Positions 27,613 through 36,189 of a stretch of DNA of 53,349 bases are shown here, piece by piece. The notes beneath the pieces were generated by a model that saw only the letters and a list, made by a program, of their open reading frames with translations, was not told the DNA's origin and did no database searches. Positions within the stretch are counted from its first letter, which is position 1; each line of letters opens with the position of its first letter. The DNA is taken from assembly GCF_014049385.1 (NCBI RefSeq), contig NZ_JACAOA010000015.1, forward strand, positions 1 to 53,349, written 5' to 3'. The stretch is from Ruoffia halotolerans (GTDB taxonomy: Bacteria > Bacillota > Bacilli > Lactobacillales > Aerococcaceae). Position numbers and translations under genes: made by a program.

Positions 27613-29520
27613 TCACTCCTCAGTCATCCGAGTCAATTCGCCTTCTTCTACTGCTAACAACATTGTACCACCTTCCGTAATGGGAGGTATCGTCAATTCA
27701 ACTGTTGCTTCTCCCGATTCAGTCGTCTCAGCATTATAGGTGTTGTCACTATAAGCATCCGTCACCACTGCATTTTCTGCTGATACTGGTAAGTGAATTG
27801 TATGAGAATCTTCAGATAAATTAAAGACAATATAAACTTGTTCGCCTTCATGCTCTCTTGTCACGATTGTCCATTGATCTTCTAATGACTGTCCGTATAC
27901 TTCCCTCGTCCCACGTGCTAACACTTCTGAATTCGCCCGACGGAATTGAAGTAATTTCTTATAGTGCGTTAAGATATCATTGTCTTCCGTTTGGTCCCAA
28001 GCTAAATCATACCGATTATCATACACCGGCCAATTATTGGCTCCCGTCTGACCTAATTCTTCCCCGTAGTAAATGACTGGTTGGCCTTTAGCAGTCATTT
28101 GTAATGTGACTGCCACTTTATATTTATCTTCATTGCCGTTTATCATATATAAAAAACCGGTCTCATCATGACTACTTAGAAATTGCCCAGTCGGACTCGC
28201 ACTTGTCATTGCACCATTTCGGCGTTCTAGACGAGAGTTTACACCTCTAAAGTCACCATTAATGAAATCTCTAGCGTAGTTTTTAAATTCGAAATCTAAG
28301 ACACTATCCATCATTCCGGAATTCAAATACCCTTTCGAACTTGTGGCACTTGCTCCCCATACTTCACCGATTAATTGGAAGTCTGGATCAATTGCTGTGA
28401 GTTCATTTCTAAAGTGTTGCCAAGCCTTATTATCAACATGAATCACTGTATCCACTCTAAAGCTAGAAATCGAGTTACCAGCAGGTGTGGTTGATAAATC
28501 TAGCCAAGCTGTCTGCCAATCAACTAGTTGTTCATAGACGTCTTGTTCTTCTGTCGTAAAGTCAGGCAAACCCGATAATTCTTGAGTCAGTGAATCCATA
28601 CCTGGGGAATCACGCAACATCCCCTCAAACACTTCTCGATCTTCCTCTGTTGGGTAGCCTTCAGGCGCATCATCGACATCACTATCTTTACTGTGCATGC
28701 CATAACCTGCATGATTTAAGACAACATCGACCATAATTTTTATATCTTTTTCAGCTGCTGTATCAATTAATTCATGAAACTCTTCCAATGTACCAAAATG
28801 CGGATTCAGTTCTTCAAAGTTTTGTGCCCAATAACCATGATAGCCATAAAAGGCCCCATCATTCGTCCCTGAAGATACATCATAAGCGATATTCGATACA
28901 ATCGGTGATATCCAAATCGTCGTAATACCTAACTCATCTAAATAATCAATCTGTTCTGTAATCCCTTTAAAATCCCCTCCCTGATAAACACCTCGCTGAT
29001 TATCTGCATCTTCATAAGGTAAATTCCATGGATTATTATTGGACTCATCGCCATCTTTAAAGCGATCTGTCAGCATAAAGTAAATAATTTCTTCATCCCA
29101 ATCCAGTTCTCCTTCTTCTTTCTCTCTCGGAAGAATCGTCACGGTTGTTTCAGTTTGATATTCTTGTTCTTCTGAATCCCACCAAGTAATCGGAATCGAA
29201 TAGTCACCCGGTTCCACATCATGTGTGACTGATAAGGTCACTTTTAATAATTCAGGTGAGATGTTTAATTGGCTAGAGCCTCCTAATTGTGAGACATCCG
29301 CGACAATTTGTTCAATTTGTACTCCCTCTTCGACATCCAATTCGAGTATGGCATGTTGGTTATAATGAAAAGGCTGGCTCACATTGGCTGTGACGACATC
29401 CGATTCGACACTCGTTTCGACGGCCTCTGCCATGACATATTGAGTGTTACTAACTGTGACTGGTTGATACATTAAACTAAGTAAACTGAGTGCTAGAGCA
29501 GCTTTGAATTGTAATTTCAT
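27613..29520 (-). CDS. Secreted GH13 alpha-amylase/neopullulanase-type glycosidase
   Basis: Extracellular alpha-glucan hydrolase of 635 residues. A signal peptide (about 1-32, ending near VMA-EAV) is followed by an N-terminal beta domain (to about 130) and the GH13 barrel. Visible regions are TTIWISPI, DVVLNHAG, FRVDTVIHV with nucleophile Asp357, IGEVWG with acid/base Glu386, and SSHDE with Asp452. A C-terminal beta domain ends the protein. I chose the ATG at 29520 because AAGGAG precedes it; the longer frame lacks a signal. Its promoter carries a near-perfect cre site, so CcpA repression by glucose is likely. It heads a leftward secreted-protein group. Confidence 0.92.
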   Translation of the reverse strand: MKLQFKAALALSLLSLMYQPVTVSNTQYVMAEAVETSVESDVVTANVSQPFHYNQHAILELDVEEGVQIEQIVADVSQLGGSSQLNISPELLKVTLSVTHDVEPGDYSIPITWWDSEEQEYQTETTVTILPREKEEGELDWDEEIIYFMLTDRFKDGDESNNNPWNLPYEDADNQRGVYQGGDFKGITEQIDYLDELGITTIWISPIVSNIAYDVSSGTNDGAFYGYHGYWAQNFEELNPHFGTLEEFHELIDTAAEKDIKIMVDVVLNHAGYGMHSKDSDVDDAPEGYPTEEDREVFEGMLRDSPGMDSLTQELSGLPDFTTEEQDVYEQLVDWQTAWLDLSTTPAGNSISSFRVDTVIHVDNKAWQHFRNELTAIDPDFQLIGEVWGASATSSKGYLNSGMMDSVLDFEFKNYARDFINGDFRGVNSRLERRNGAMTSASPTGQFLSSHDETGFLYMINGNEDKYKVAVTLQMTAKGQPVIYYGEELGQTGANNWPVYDNRYDLAWDQTEDNDILTHYKKLLQFRRANSEVLARGTREVYGQSLEDQWTIVTREHEGEQVYIVFNLSEDSHTIHLPVSAENAVVTDAYSDNTYNAETTESGEATVELTIPPITEGGTMLLAVEEGELTRMTEE

Positions 29521-29536
29521 ATGTGTCTCCTTTTTA

Positions 29537-29550
29537 TTTAAGCGTTTACA
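29537..29550 (-). promoter_or_regulatory. CcpA cre site of the amylase promoter
   Basis: TGTAAACGCTTAAA on the minus strand matches 13 of 14 positions of the cre consensus TGWAANCGNTNWCA. It lies just downstream of the -10 box, where CcpA binding represses. Confidence 0.8.
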
Positions 29551-29554
29551 AATA

Positions 29555-29583
29555 AGTATAGCAATACTTTCATCATTCGCCAA
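29555..29583 (-). promoter_or_regulatory. Promoter of the amylase-serpin group
   Basis: On the minus strand TTGGCG (29583-29578), a 17-base spacer and TATACT (29560-29555), with the cre operator immediately downstream. Confidence 0.72.
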
Positions 29584-29591
29584 TAATATCT

Positions 29592-29623
29592 ATAAAAAAA
29601 AGACTGAGTTTTTCACTCAGTCT
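29592..29623 (-). terminator. Terminator of the aldo/keto reductase-DUF2568 unit
   Basis: Arms AGACTGAGT (29601-29609) and ACTCAGTCT (29615-29623), followed on the minus strand by eight T, just upstream of the amylase promoter. Confidence 0.9.
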
Positions 29624-29629
29624 AAATAC

Positions 29630-29980
29630 TTAAACAATTGAATTATCACGAAAAATATAAAGAAGAAACAGGTGAAAAAGAATGAGTACAAACCAACTGC
29701 CGGCATACACAGTATTCCCCTTTTGAAACCACTTATAACTTGGCAGCATTAAGATAAGGAATTTACCGATGATCATCCAAGCAATTGGCAGTGGGTACGT
29801 TGCTTTCGGGGCGAAAAAGGCTCCCCAAATAATAATGATGACACCTACAGTTACGATAGCTCCAAGTATTTGTAACCACCTTTGTGAGAAGAAGCTTGCG
29901 CCAAAATAGCCGAAACTAATTAAAGCAACAATTTCAATGATTAAAGCCAAACCTGCATGCAGACCTTGTAAAAACTTCAT
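29630..29980 (-). CDS. DUF2568/YrdB-like membrane protein
   Basis: A 116-residue protein with four predicted membrane helices. The FFAPKATYPLPIA loop and the overall helix pattern resemble the YrdB/DUF2568 family, which has no known function. AAGAAGG lies upstream of the ATG. It follows the aldo/keto reductase gene by 30 bases and is closed by a strong terminator, so it is the second gene of that transcript. Confidence 0.7.
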   Translation of the reverse strand: MKFLQGLHAGLALIIEIVALISFGYFGASFFSQRWLQILGAIVTVGVIIIIWGAFFAPKATYPLPIAWMIIGKFLILMLPSYKWFQKGNTVYAGSWFVLILFHLFLLYIFRDNSIV

Positions 29981-30010
29981 CTTTTTCGCCTTCTTATTTT
30001 TTTATTTTTC

Positions 30011-30850
30011 TTAGTCAAACTCTTCGTATTCTCTAGGATCTTGCCCTTCAACTAAACCTTCTTTTCCTTTGTCTAATTGATTAATTAATTCCATCTCTTC
30101 TTGAGTTAATTCAAAATCAAAAACATCAATATTCTCAAGCTGATGTTCCAGTTGCCCTGATTTTACATTGACTAAGATACCTGTTTGAATATTCCAGCGA
30201 ATAATTACTTGTGCGATTGATTTGTCATGTTCTCTAGCAATCTCAGCTAATACTTTATTCTCTAATAAGTCATTTAACTCACGTCCAAGTGGACTCCATG
30301 CTTCCGTAAGTATCCCTCGATCTTTATTCGCTTGATGTAAATCTAAATTATTGAAATAGGGATGGCGTTCAATTTGGTTTGTTGCTGGTGTCACACCAGT
30401 GGCTTCAATAATACGGTCTAAGTGTTCTGGTAAGAAGTTAGACACACCAATGGTCTTAATTAAACCAAATTTCTGAGCATCAACTAATGCCTGCCAAGCT
30501 TCAACATAATTATCACGTTTTGGTAGTGGCCAATGTATTAAATATTTATCAAAATAATCAATGCCTATCCGATACAATGATTCTTGTATCGCATCAATCG
30601 CTTTATCATATTCATGATTAGCTCCTGGTAGTTTAGATGAGACTTGAATGTGCTCTCTAGGAATATTTAATTCACGAATGGCTTTCCCAACAGCCCCTTC
30701 ATTATTGTAATTCGTCGATGTGTCGATTAACTCATAACCATTTCTGAGTGCTGTCTTAATCGATTGAACGCCTTTTGCTCCTTTGAGGTCAACTGTCCCT
30801 AAAGCAATCTTAGGAAATTTATTTCCGTCATTTACATTATAGAATTCCAT
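30011..30850 (-). CDS. Aldo/keto reductase
   Basis: NAD(P)H-dependent reductase of aldehydes and ketones, 279 residues, TIM-barrel fold. The catalytic tetrad is visible: Asp43 and Tyr48 in DTSTNYNNE, Lys73 in SSKLPG and His in LIHWPLP. The cofactor region IGVSNF and the C-terminal LTQEEMELINQLDKG are typical of the 2,5-diketogluconate reductase-like group. AAGGAGAGG precedes the ATG. It is co-transcribed with the DUF2568 gene. The true substrate is unknown. Confidence 0.93.
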   Translation of the reverse strand: MEFYNVNDGNKFPKIALGTVDLKGAKGVQSIKTALRNGYELIDTSTNYNNEGAVGKAIRELNIPREHIQVSSKLPGANHEYDKAIDAIQESLYRIGIDYFDKYLIHWPLPKRDNYVEAWQALVDAQKFGLIKTIGVSNFLPEHLDRIIEATGVTPATNQIERHPYFNNLDLHQANKDRGILTEAWSPLGRELNDLLENKVLAEIAREHDKSIAQVIIRWNIQTGILVNVKSGQLEHQLENIDVFDFELTQEEMELINQLDKGKEGLVEGQDPREYEEFD

Positions 30851-30987
30851 TTAAACCTCTCCTTTTCTTATATCTATATTTTAACACCACACATTCTATC
30901 AACAAAATCATTCAACTTAGTTAAAGCTCATTCCGCAGTCTTTTTATAAAAAATATGATATATTGATTAAGAAAAGGAGGTCTTATT

Positions 30988-31422
30988 ATGGCGACAGTTA
31001 AAACAGACACAACGTTTGAAGTATATTTAAATGAATTGGACGAAAAGGATCAGGATACTATCATTCGATTAGATCAAATGTTAACGAAACAATTTGGCAG
31101 AGATAATCGCAATATTTGGGAAGGTAAATTTTGGGGCGGGTCCCAACAACAAATCATCGGTTACGGAGAAATCCCAATAAAAGGTAAGACCGATGAAACA
31201 TGGTTTATGGTAGGTTTAGCCCGGCAAAAAGCTTACTTCAGTCTGTATGTGAATGCAGTTGAGGATAAGGCATACTTGGCTAAGAAATATCAAGACCAAC
31301 TGGGGAAAGTAAAGGTTGATAGCAGTAGCATTAGTTTCAAACAATTTGATGATATTGATTTACCAACTTTAGAAAAAGTATTCAATATTGCCTATCGACA
31401 ATGGCTAAAAATAAAACAATAG
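30988..31422 (+). CDS. DUF1801/YdhG-like domain protein
   Basis: A 144-residue cytoplasmic protein resembling the YdhG/DUF1801 fold, with the FEVYLNELDEKDQDTIIRLDQML helix followed by a beta core (MVGLARQKAYFSLYVNAV) and a C-terminal segment that aligns with the FKQFDDIDLPTLEKVF pattern of that family. Function unknown. AAGGAGG stands before the ATG. The next gene starts 13 bases after its stop on the same strand, so they form a two-gene unit. Confidence 0.78.
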   Translation: MATVKTDTTFEVYLNELDEKDQDTIIRLDQMLTKQFGRDNRNIWEGKFWGGSQQQIIGYGEIPIKGKTDETWFMVGLARQKAYFSLYVNAVEDKAYLAKKYQDQLGKVKVDSSSISFKQFDDIDLPTLEKVFNIAYRQWLKIKQ

Positions 31423-31435
31423 AACGTGGTGCGTT

Positions 31436-31984
31436 ATGGATCAAAAAATCCAAGACTTATTTGAACTATCTAAAAATGGAACCAAAGAAGAACGTTATAA
31501 TGCTTTAATTGAACTAAATTCGACTTTAGAACAACCGGTGGATTGGGCGTATGACGTTTGGGATGATTTAATTGAATTATTATCAGATAAAGATGGTCAT
31601 CAAAGATCACGAGCTGCCCAATATTTATCTCGCTTAGCTGCCTATAGCGACCCTGAAGACCGAATTTTAAAAGATTTTGATGCTTTATGGCAAGTCACTT
31701 TCGATGAAAAATTTGTCACTGCACGCCACACTATTCAAACTCTATGGCGAGTCGGGCTTGGAAGCGACGCGGCTAATAATCTATTCTTAGAACACGTGAT
31801 AGACCGTTTCAATGATGGCGACAAAGAAAAAAATTATACACTCATTCGTAGTGACTTCTTACAAGGTATGCGCAATTTATATGACGAAACGCATGATGAA
31901 GTCATTAAAACTCAAGCACTTGAACTTATCACCTCTGTCGATGACTCCAAGTATCAAAAGAAATACGCACAAATTTGGAAATAA
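31436..31984 (+). CDS. HEAT-repeat-like hypothetical protein
   Basis: A 182-residue all-helical protein. Residues 35-90 (DDLIELLSDKDGHQRSRAAQYLSRLA) read like a HEAT or armadillo repeat, and the rest continues as amphipathic helices, so a protein- or nucleic-acid-binding scaffold is plausible. No catalytic motif, signal or membrane segment is visible. It is tightly linked to the DUF1801 gene. The ribosome binding site is poor (GAACGTGGTGCG), which suggests translation coupled to the upstream gene. Confidence 0.7.
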   Translation: MDQKIQDLFELSKNGTKEERYNALIELNSTLEQPVDWAYDVWDDLIELLSDKDGHQRSRAAQYLSRLAAYSDPEDRILKDFDALWQVTFDEKFVTARHTIQTLWRVGLGSDAANNLFLEHVIDRFNDGDKEKNYTLIRSDFLQGMRNLYDETHDEVIKTQALELITSVDDSKYQKKYAQIWK

Positions 31985-32011
31985 AAAAAGGAGGGTATGA
32001 CTACTCTCCTT
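31984..32011 (-). terminator. Terminator overlapping the mgtC 3' end
   Basis: Stem AAGGAGGGTA (31988-31997) / TACTCTCCTT (32002-32011) with one mismatch, then TTTTTTT on the minus strand. The last codons of mgtC form one arm. Confidence 0.72.
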
Positions 32012-32714
32012 CTAATTCTTCAAAATAATTGATCCCTTTTAAGTTTTTGACACGCAATATAAAGTCTTGCTTCTGAATTCGGTTATATAAATCGATAGCT
32101 ACAAAGTAAACAATTTCATTGGAGTCTGTTTCGTAGTCACTCTCAATGACATGCTCACTCTCAATCTGCATATCAATGATATTCACCCGTAAATCCGCAC
32201 AAAATTCTAAAAAGTGATTAAAGCTATCTAAAGAATCTGCAATAATATAACAATCAATCTTACTTGATTTGCCTTGGATTAATTTCTTTAAAGGTCTAAG
32301 TAAGGTCATAATCAGTAAGATGGCAATACCACCAGCAATCGCTCCTTCATAGAAGCCAATACCTATCGCAAGACCAATACAGGCAGCCGCCCATAAACCA
32401 GCAGCAGTTGTTAAGCCTTTCACTCGATTTCGATTGGTAACAAGAATGGTTCCAGCTCCTAAAAAGCCAATCCCACTTATTACTTGGGCACCTAAACGAG
32501 TTGGGTCTCCTCCTCCAATATTCTCAGTAACGTATTGATTTGTCATCATGACCATGGTAGAACCAAGACAGACGAGAATATAAGTTCGCAGCCCTGCCGT
32601 GTGATTCTTCATCCCACGTTCCATCCCAATTAATCCGCCAATGAAAACAGCCAGTAAAATTCGAACAAGAATCGTTATTGTATTTAATTCATATAAATCA
32701 AACGTTAGATTCAT
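32001..32714 (-). CDS. MgtC/SapB-family inner membrane protein
   Basis: Membrane protein of 237 residues. The hallmark segments are FIGGLIGMERG (TM1-2), VISGIGFLGAGTI (TM3) and VKGLTTAAGLWAAACIGLAIG (TM4), all clear. A cytoplasmic C-terminal domain of about 85 residues, ACT-like in appearance, follows. In pathogens MgtC inhibits the F-ATPase and supports growth at low Mg2+; in other bacteria the role is unclear. GGAGG precedes the ATG. It is not under a visible Mg-sensing leader. YwbE lies immediately upstream. Confidence 0.92.
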   Translation of the reverse strand: MNLTFDLYELNTITILVRILLAVFIGGLIGMERGMKNHTAGLRTYILVCLGSTMVMMTNQYVTENIGGGDPTRLGAQVISGIGFLGAGTILVTNRNRVKGLTTAAGLWAAACIGLAIGIGFYEGAIAGGIAILLIMTLLRPLKKLIQGKSSKIDCYIIADSLDSFNHFLEFCADLRVNIIDMQIESEHVIESDYETDSNEIVYFVAIDLYNRIQKQDFILRVKNLKGINYFEELEGE

Positions 32715-32770
32715 TACATTCCTCCTCTCAGTTTTTTCAAGTCACCTATATATATACATTCTTTGGTAAA

Positions 32771-32968
32771 TTATTCATTAATTTCTTTAACTCGACCTAC
32801 AATGCCACTTTCTAACATCACTTTAATTCCGTGATGGTGGTTAGGTGAATTAGTTAAGAGACGTTTGACAACACCTTCAGTCAATTTTCCTGAGCGTTGA
32901 TCTTGTTTTTGAACAACTTTCACTTTTGTTCCGATTTGAATATCAGCACGTTTAGTTCCATCTTTCAT
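32771..32968 (-). CDS. YwbE-family small protein
   Basis: A 65-residue protein matching the YwbE/DUF2196 family: KRADIQIGTKVKVVQKQDQR, then SGKLTEGVVKRLLT, then HHHGIKVMLESGIVGRV. It has the look of a small beta-barrel with a His cluster (NHHHG). The function is not known; the IVGRV ending is the family hallmark. AGGGAGG stands before the ATG. It is a short gene easily missed but well supported by the conservation of all three blocks. Confidence 0.85.
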   Translation of the reverse strand: MKDGTKRADIQIGTKVKVVQKQDQRSGKLTEGVVKRLLTNSPNHHHGIKVMLESGIVGRVKEINE

Positions 32969-33006
32969 TTGTATTCCTCCCTTAGGTCTTTTATAACGAC
33001 CTTCTA

Positions 33007-33963
33007 TTATAACACAATCTCATCTTTAATTTGGTCCATGATTCGAGCTACATTCTCTGAATGCTTTAATGACATGATTGGACTTTCTGTTTTGTGTTCT
33101 TGAATGCATTCAACGACATGAACGATTTCACTATAGAAATCATCATGATCATATAGCACTTCATGTAATTGTGATTCATTGCTGTCAGCTAAAGTGAGTG
33201 TGTATGAAGCAGGTCGATGGAAGTTTGAAATGCGAATTTCTCCGATCGTTCCCGTGATAATTGCGACGGTCTCCGTTTCACGGTCAAAGGCTGATTCCAC
33301 TCGTCCCATCACACCATTCGATTCTAATTTCGCAACAACATAGACTTCAATCCCATTATCTTTCACTTCATAATCAACGGCTTTCACTTGAACCGGTGAT
33401 GACATTAAATCTTCAATCAATGAAATATTATACACTCCCATATCCAGTAAACAGCCCCCTTGAACAGGCTCAAAGTGATAACTTGCATCCGCTTCAGTAA
33501 ATACATGGCACAGAGACGTTGAAACACTTAACACTTCGCCGATATCTCCTTTATCGATGCGCTCTTTAATCTCACGATATGCCGGGACGAAGCGACTTTT
33601 CATTGCTTCCATGAAGAATACATTCGTTTCTTTCGCCGTCTCACTAATCTCTTCCATTTCTTGAGGTGACAGCGTCGCTGGCTTTTCACATAGAACAGCC
33701 TTTCCAGCTCGCAATGCTTTCTTAACCCATTCTAGGTGAAATTGGTGTGGTAAAGCAATATAGACCGCATCAACTTCTGAGTCCTCTAATAAAGTTTGAT
33801 AATTATCATAAGCGACATCACATGGATGTTCTGCTCTAAAAGCTTCTGCTTTCTCCATCGTCCGTCGTGCTACAGCATATAATCGTGCACCCTTCACTTG
33901 TTTTAAACTCGTCGCAAAGCGATGTGCAATATTTCCCGCGCCGATAATTCCCCATTTAATCAT
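33007..33963 (-). CDS. Gfo/Idh/MocA-family oxidoreductase
   Basis: NAD(P)-dependent dehydrogenase of sugars or sugar-like alcohols, 318 residues. The N-terminal Rossmann motif is IGAGNIAHR, the conserved CEKPATLS carries the catalytic-site Lys, and the GGCLLDMGVYNI segment contains the residues near the substrate. It belongs to the dihydrodiol/1,5-anhydrofructose-type subgroup by general appearance. AAGGGG precedes the ATG. It is divergent from the two further Gfo/Idh/MocA genes. The substrate is not determinable. Confidence 0.92.
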   Translation of the reverse strand: MIKWGIIGAGNIAHRFATSLKQVKGARLYAVARRTMEKAEAFRAEHPCDVAYDNYQTLLEDSEVDAVYIALPHQFHLEWVKKALRAGKAVLCEKPATLSPQEMEEISETAKETNVFFMEAMKSRFVPAYREIKERIDKGDIGEVLSVSTSLCHVFTEADASYHFEPVQGGCLLDMGVYNISLIEDLMSSPVQVKAVDYEVKDNGIEVYVVAKLESNGVMGRVESAFDRETETVAIITGTIGEIRISNFHRPASYTLTLADSNESQLHEVLYDHDDFYSEIVHVVECIQEHKTESPIMSLKHSENVARIMDQIKDEIVL

Positions 33964-34126
33964 AAGTTACCCCTTTTTGTTAAATGTATTTTTTTAAAAG
34001 TGTTTTCATTATGTAAATTGTACCTTATTTTTTTATCGATTCATAATATCTTAAGAATAGTTATCTCTATTAATTTTCTCGTTTTTAGCATATAGTTAAT
34101 AATAACAATATAAAGGGAGGGGTTTC

Positions 34127-35140
34127 ATGCTTACAATTGCATACATTGGCAATGGTAAAAGTACTAATCGCTATCATTTGCCTTTTTCAACCCAATTATC
34201 TGACAAAATAAGAATCAAAACCATTTATTCTCGCAGTGGAAAAAGTGAATGGACTCCGATTGAGGGAGTGCAGTATACAACGAATATCGACGATATTTAT
34301 AATGACCCAGAAATCCAACTTGTAGTAGTAACTACACCAAGTTCAAGTCATTATCCCTTAGCTAAAGAAGGTTTACTACGTGGTAAAAATATGTTGGTCG
34401 AGAAACCTTTCACTGAAACAGTCGAACAAGCTCAAGAATTATTCACTCTCGCTAAAGAAAAGAATTTATTTGTTCAAAGTTATCAAAATAGACGGTATGA
34501 TTCAGATTTCTTAACGGTTCAAAAAGTGATTGAATCAAATAAGTTAGGTGATTTATTAGAACTTGAGATGCATTTTGATTACTTCAGACCCGAAGTACCC
34601 GAGAATAGTAAGTACTCTCGAATTGACAGCTTTTTATATGGACATGCTTGCCATACTTTAGATCAAGTCATCTCATACTTTGGAGAGCCGGATGAGGTTT
34701 ATTCAGATGTACGGCAATTATTAGGTAAAGGGCATATGAACGATTACTTTGATTTAGATCTTTACTACGGCAAATTAAAAGTATCCGTAAAATCTAGTTA
34801 CTTCCGTTTGACACCGCGTCCTAGCTTTATTCTTTATGGTAAAAAAGGCTCATTTGTTAAAGAAACAAAAGACCGTCAGGAAGAGCATTTAAAACAATTT
34901 TACATGCCAACTAAACCAGACTTTGGCGTTGACTTACCCCAACATTACGGCACATTAACTTATATGGATGATAACAATCACTATCATCAAGAAAAAGTCA
35001 TCTCTGAAGTGGGTGATTATAGTCGCTTCTACGAAGATGTCTATCAAACACTTATTAACAAGCAAGAGAAAGTTGTTAAAGACAACCAAACTTTACTACA
35101 AATTAAATTACTAGAAGAAGGAACAAAACACTTAAGTTAA
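34127..35140 (+). CDS. Gfo/Idh/MocA-family oxidoreductase (YdgJ-like)
   Basis: A 337-residue NAD(P)-dependent dehydrogenase. The N-terminal fold has YIGNGKSTNRYHLPF in place of a strict GxGxxG, a form typical of the YdgJ/scyllo-inositol dehydrogenase-like subgroup. The catalytic-site Lys is in VEKPFTETVEQAQ. YGHACHTLDQVISYFG near the middle matches the usual GxHxxD active-site region. AGGGAGG precedes the ATG. Four bases after its stop the next frame opens, so it forms an operon with the following gene. Confidence 0.9.
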   Translation: MLTIAYIGNGKSTNRYHLPFSTQLSDKIRIKTIYSRSGKSEWTPIEGVQYTTNIDDIYNDPEIQLVVVTTPSSSHYPLAKEGLLRGKNMLVEKPFTETVEQAQELFTLAKEKNLFVQSYQNRRYDSDFLTVQKVIESNKLGDLLELEMHFDYFRPEVPENSKYSRIDSFLYGHACHTLDQVISYFGEPDEVYSDVRQLLGKGHMNDYFDLDLYYGKLKVSVKSSYFRLTPRPSFILYGKKGSFVKETKDRQEEHLKQFYMPTKPDFGVDLPQHYGTLTYMDDNNHYHQEKVISEVGDYSRFYEDVYQTLINKQEKVVKDNQTLLQIKLLEEGTKHLS

Positions 35141-35162
35141 GCCATTGAATGGAGGAAGATTT

Positions 35163-36140
35163 ATGAAGTTAGCAATCTTTGGCGCTGGAAAAATCGTTCA
35201 AGAATTCTTAGAAATGGTAAAAGACATTCCAGAAATTAATCTAACTGCTCTATTATCTTCTGAGAGGAGCATAGAAAAAAACAAAGATTTAATCGTCACT
35301 TATGATATTGATGGGGTTTATACTAATGAAGATGAGATTCTTAAGCGCACTGATGTAGATACTGTCTACGTTGCCTTACCGAACCATCTGCACTTTGAAT
35401 TTAGTAAAAAAGCTCTTGAAGCAGGCAAACATGTGATTTGCGAGAAGCCTTTCACCTTAACGTTAAAAGAATTAGAAGAGTTAGAAGCCATCGCTTTAGA
35501 GAAAGATTTAGTTTTAATTGAAGCAATTACCAATCAATACTTTGCTAATTTTGCCCAACTTAAAGAGGATTTAAATGATGTTGGTGATTTAAAAATCATT
35601 GAATGTAATTATTCACAGTATTCTTCACGTTATGACGCTTTCAAAGAAGGAACTATTCTGCCGGCTTTTAACCCAAAAATGGGTGGCGGATCGCTAATGG
35701 ATATTAATATTTATAACATCCACCTCGTTGTTGGCTTATTAGGTAAACCAAACCGGGTTGAATATTATGCCAATATCGAACGAGAAATTGATACATCCGG
35801 AATATTAGTCATGGAATATGATCAAACAAAAGTTGTCTGTATTGGATCTAAAGACACGAGCGCACCGATTAAAAGTACGATTCAAGGAACCGATGGCTCG
35901 CTCATTATTAATGGTCCAACAAACACGTTAGAAAGTTATACTAAAATTATTGGAAAACACACGGAAGAAGTCATTGATTTAAAAGTACACCCGCATCGTA
36001 TGTATGAGGAATTTATCGCCTTCAACCGCATCATTAAAGAACATGATATGGATACTGTTCGTGAGAAACTCACACATAGTAAAATCGTCATGGAAGTGGC
36101 AGAGAAAGCACTTGAAGATGCTAGTATCAAATTAGGATAA
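35163..36140 (+). CDS. Gfo/Idh/MocA-family oxidoreductase
   Basis: A 325-residue dehydrogenase, third of this superfamily in 3 kb. The Rossmann motif is FGAGKIVQE, the catalytic Lys is in CEKPFTLT and the GGGSLMDINIYN segment holds the active-site Asp. I chose the ATG at 35163, which has GGAGG eight bases upstream; the longer frame starts six residues earlier without a site. It is co-transcribed with the preceding gene and ends at a strong bidirectional terminator. It is closer to the 33007 gene than to its operon partner in the GGSLMDxxxYN block. Confidence 0.91.
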   Translation: MKLAIFGAGKIVQEFLEMVKDIPEINLTALLSSERSIEKNKDLIVTYDIDGVYTNEDEILKRTDVDTVYVALPNHLHFEFSKKALEAGKHVICEKPFTLTLKELEELEAIALEKDLVLIEAITNQYFANFAQLKEDLNDVGDLKIIECNYSQYSSRYDAFKEGTILPAFNPKMGGGSLMDINIYNIHLVVGLLGKPNRVEYYANIEREIDTSGILVMEYDQTKVVCIGSKDTSAPIKSTIQGTDGSLIINGPTNTLESYTKIIGKHTEEVIDLKVHPHRMYEEFIAFNRIIKEHDMDTVREKLTHSKIVMEVAEKALEDASIKLG

Positions 36141-36144
36141 CAAT

Positions 36145-36185
36145 AACCCCCGAAAGGAATGTCACCGCATTTCTTTCGGGGGGTT
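36145..36185. terminator. Bidirectional terminator
   Basis: GC-rich hairpin AACCCCCGAAAG (36145-36156) / CTTTCGGGGGGTT (36173-36185), extended by a GGAATG / CATTTC inner stem, between convergent genes. Confidence 0.85.
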
Positions 36186-36189
36186 CTCA

